Shown here in pieces: positions 63,193-64,000 of a stretch of DNA of 64,000 nucleotides (positions within the stretch are counted from its first letter, which is position 1; every line of letters begins with the position of its first letter). A model generated the notes under the pieces. The model worked only from the letters and a program-made list of their open reading frames with translations, made no database searches and had not been told where the DNA came from. A program made the translations under genes and the position numbers. Origin of the DNA: Weissella confusa (GTDB taxonomy: Bacteria; Bacillota; Bacilli; Lactobacillales; Lactobacillaceae); the NCBI GenBank assembly GCA_014332815.1, contig JACSZT010000006.1:102247-166246 (forward strand), in the 5' to 3' direction.

Positions 63193-63579
63193 ATGTCATT
63201 AATCGCAGGAACAGTTGTCTTTACTCGAAATGATCAATCATACTTCTTGGTCACAGATGAAGTCCCAACGCCACGCTTCTATACTGTTAAGATGCACAAG
63301 CATGACGGAGACACCGCGTTGGGATCGTTGCTAACGGGGATGAAGGATGAATTTGGTTTTGATATTGATAACCTTCGCTTAGGAGAGTTAGCAGCTTGGC
63401 ACGGTCAAGGGCTTGAAACAGCAGAAGACTTGATTTCATTGTATACATTCGAACCAGTCGATGCCGCACGCTTCAATATGGATCGACTAGGCATGCTAGG
63501 TTTGCAGTTTATGAATGCGAAGGATGCCGCTGATCTACTTCGAAATGTCGACATGACCGGTGTTGCACGATTGGATTAA
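63193..63579 (+). CDS. degenerate Nudix-like protein, unknown
   Basis: 128 residues. AGTVVFTRNDQSYFLVTDEV resembles the first strands of a Nudix fold, and TALGSLLTGMKDEFGFDIDN sits where the Nudix box helix (REL-x-EE-x-G) would be. The catalytic GGx5E and REExEE residues are missing, so hydrolase activity is unlikely. AAAGGGGGA precedes the ATG. 18 nt after the S1-domain gene; probably co-transcribed. Then comes the rRNA promoter region. Confidence 0.6.
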   Translation: MSLIAGTVVFTRNDQSYFLVTDEVPTPRFYTVKMHKHDGDTALGSLLTGMKDEFGFDIDNLRLGELAAWHGQGLETAEDLISLYTFEPVDAARFNMDRLGMLGLQFMNAKDAADLLRNVDMTGVARLD

Positions 63580-63587
63580 ATTGGGGC

Positions 63588-63616
63588 TTGCATTTGTTAT
63601 AGATGTTCGGTATTAT
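63588..63616 (+). promoter_or_regulatory. rRNA operon promoter P0 (distal)
   Basis: TTGCAT (63588-63593), 17-bp spacer, TATTAT (63611-63616), starting 9 nt after the last stop codon. Confidence 0.5.
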
Positions 63617-63686
63617 ATTCAAGTTGAGTTTTTCAAACGAATCTAATTCGAATGCAAAACGATGCAAAATGAATTGAAATTGATTG

Positions 63687-63715
63687 TTGACAATCATAAA
63701 TCAATTCGATATGAT
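63687..63715 (+). promoter_or_regulatory. rRNA operon promoter P1
   Basis: Perfect TTGACA (63687-63692), 17-bp spacer, TATGAT (63710-63715), with A/T-rich UP-like DNA upstream. Confidence 0.85.
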
Positions 63716-63786
63716 ATATAAGTTGCTTGCGACGGAAAATATGTTCAAACTGTGAATGAGTTGTTTAAACAATTTGAAATAAGTTG

Positions 63787-63815
63787 TTGACATCCGCTTC
63801 ATGAGTTGGTAAGAT
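63787..63815 (+). promoter_or_regulatory. rRNA operon promoter P2
   Basis: Perfect TTGACA (63787-63792), 17-bp spacer, TAAGAT (63810-63815), exactly 100 bp after P1. Confidence 0.85.
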
Positions 63816-63821
63816 ATAAAA

Positions 63822-64000
63822 CGTTGCTGATGAGCAACTCCGAGATAGTTCTTTGAAAACTGAATATCGTTTCGATGAAACAAATGTGTAGGGTCATCAA
63901 GCTAAGCTTGATGCAAAAACATTTGCGAAGTCAATTCGCTAGTAAATTCGTTTAACTTCTGTTAAACAACAAAAATTGAGTTATACTCAAACTTCAAATT
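63822..64000 (+). other. rRNA leader region before 16S rRNA
   Basis: Contains a boxA-like TTCTTTGAAAAC (63849-63860) for antitermination. It also has short inverted repeats CATCAAGCT/AGCTTGATG, GCGAA/TTCGC, TTTAAC/GTTAAA and TTGAG/CTCAA, which resemble the processing stems ahead of 16S rRNA. The 16S gene itself is expected to begin just outside the window; none of its sequence is seen here. Confidence 0.8.

Overview
The window looks like chromosome of a lactic acid bacterium of the Leuconostocaceae, most likely Weissella (inferred from sequence reading, not from a search). The evidence is as follows. Gene content and order are Firmicute/Lactobacillales (the yqeG-yqeH-yhbY-nadD-yqeK-rsfS-yqeM block; folD-xseA-xseB-ispA-tlyA-argR-recN). 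T-box leaders precede valS and thrS, and a CIRCE operator precedes groESL. Leucine is written mostly TTG and serine mostly TCA. The D-alanine ligase carries the Tyr-to-Phe switch (F259) known from intrinsically vancomycin-resistant Leuconostoc/Weissella. No prophage, insertion sequence or CRISPR array is visible, and almost everything is core housekeeping DNA.

Layout. 1-6314: end of phoU, recX, a DUF402 phosphatase, prfC, yueI, rarA. 6341-6580: a structured transcript with its own -10 box and terminator, probably 6S RNA. 6620-11189: small membrane and surface proteins, a universal stress protein, tRNA-Lys (minus strand), a hemolysin-III protein (minus strand) and a LysE-type exporter. 11244-20548: T-box/valS, folC, a TarM/GtfA-like glycosyltransferase followed by a stand-alone copy of its N-terminal domain, and an ABC-F ATPase. 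20716-27248: MFS exporter plus DUF4811 protein, groES-groEL, and a KimA-like potassium importer. 27330-27587: an exact-spacing 129-bp tandem duplication in non-coding DNA. 27699-36139: DUF2785 protein, ddl and the yqe ribosome-assembly/NAD cluster. 36212-43197: mutS-mutL, flavodoxin, two tandem 86-residue paralogues and a sortase. 43240-45514: T-box/thrS.

45565-46152 is the most striking part: about 590 nt without a gene, closed end-to-end by a 22-bp helix and divided into three nested multi-helix domains. It looks like a large ornate non-coding RNA (ROOL-like in size, or new). It is followed by nagB under a promoter filled with GntR/NagR-type operator repeats. Next comes a probable pyrimidine-rich small RNA (47073-47160) and then hup. 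47754-52274 holds a Gly/Met-rich MacB-type ABC exporter, an unknown protein, a secreted matrixin-like protease and an ECF S component. 52456-58673 is the folD-to-recN operon. 58784-63579 holds a patatin-like lipase with an N-terminal extra domain, gmk-rpoZ, dedA (minus strand), a cyclophilin, an S1-domain regulator and a degenerate Nudix-like protein. 63588-64000 is the promoter and leader region of an rRNA operon whose 16S gene should begin just past the end.

How the genes work together: the window is dominated by translation (valS, thrS, prfC, YqeH, YhbY, RsfS, TmcAL, TlyA, S1 protein, rRNA promoters), genome maintenance (recX, rarA, mutSL, xseAB, recN, hup), and one-carbon/cofactor metabolism (folC, folD, nadD, ispA). 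Regulation is mostly RNA- or operator-based: two T-boxes, CIRCE, and inverted repeats over the promoters of the flavodoxin, MFS, hemolysin-III and nagB genes. Intrinsic terminators follow most transcription units.
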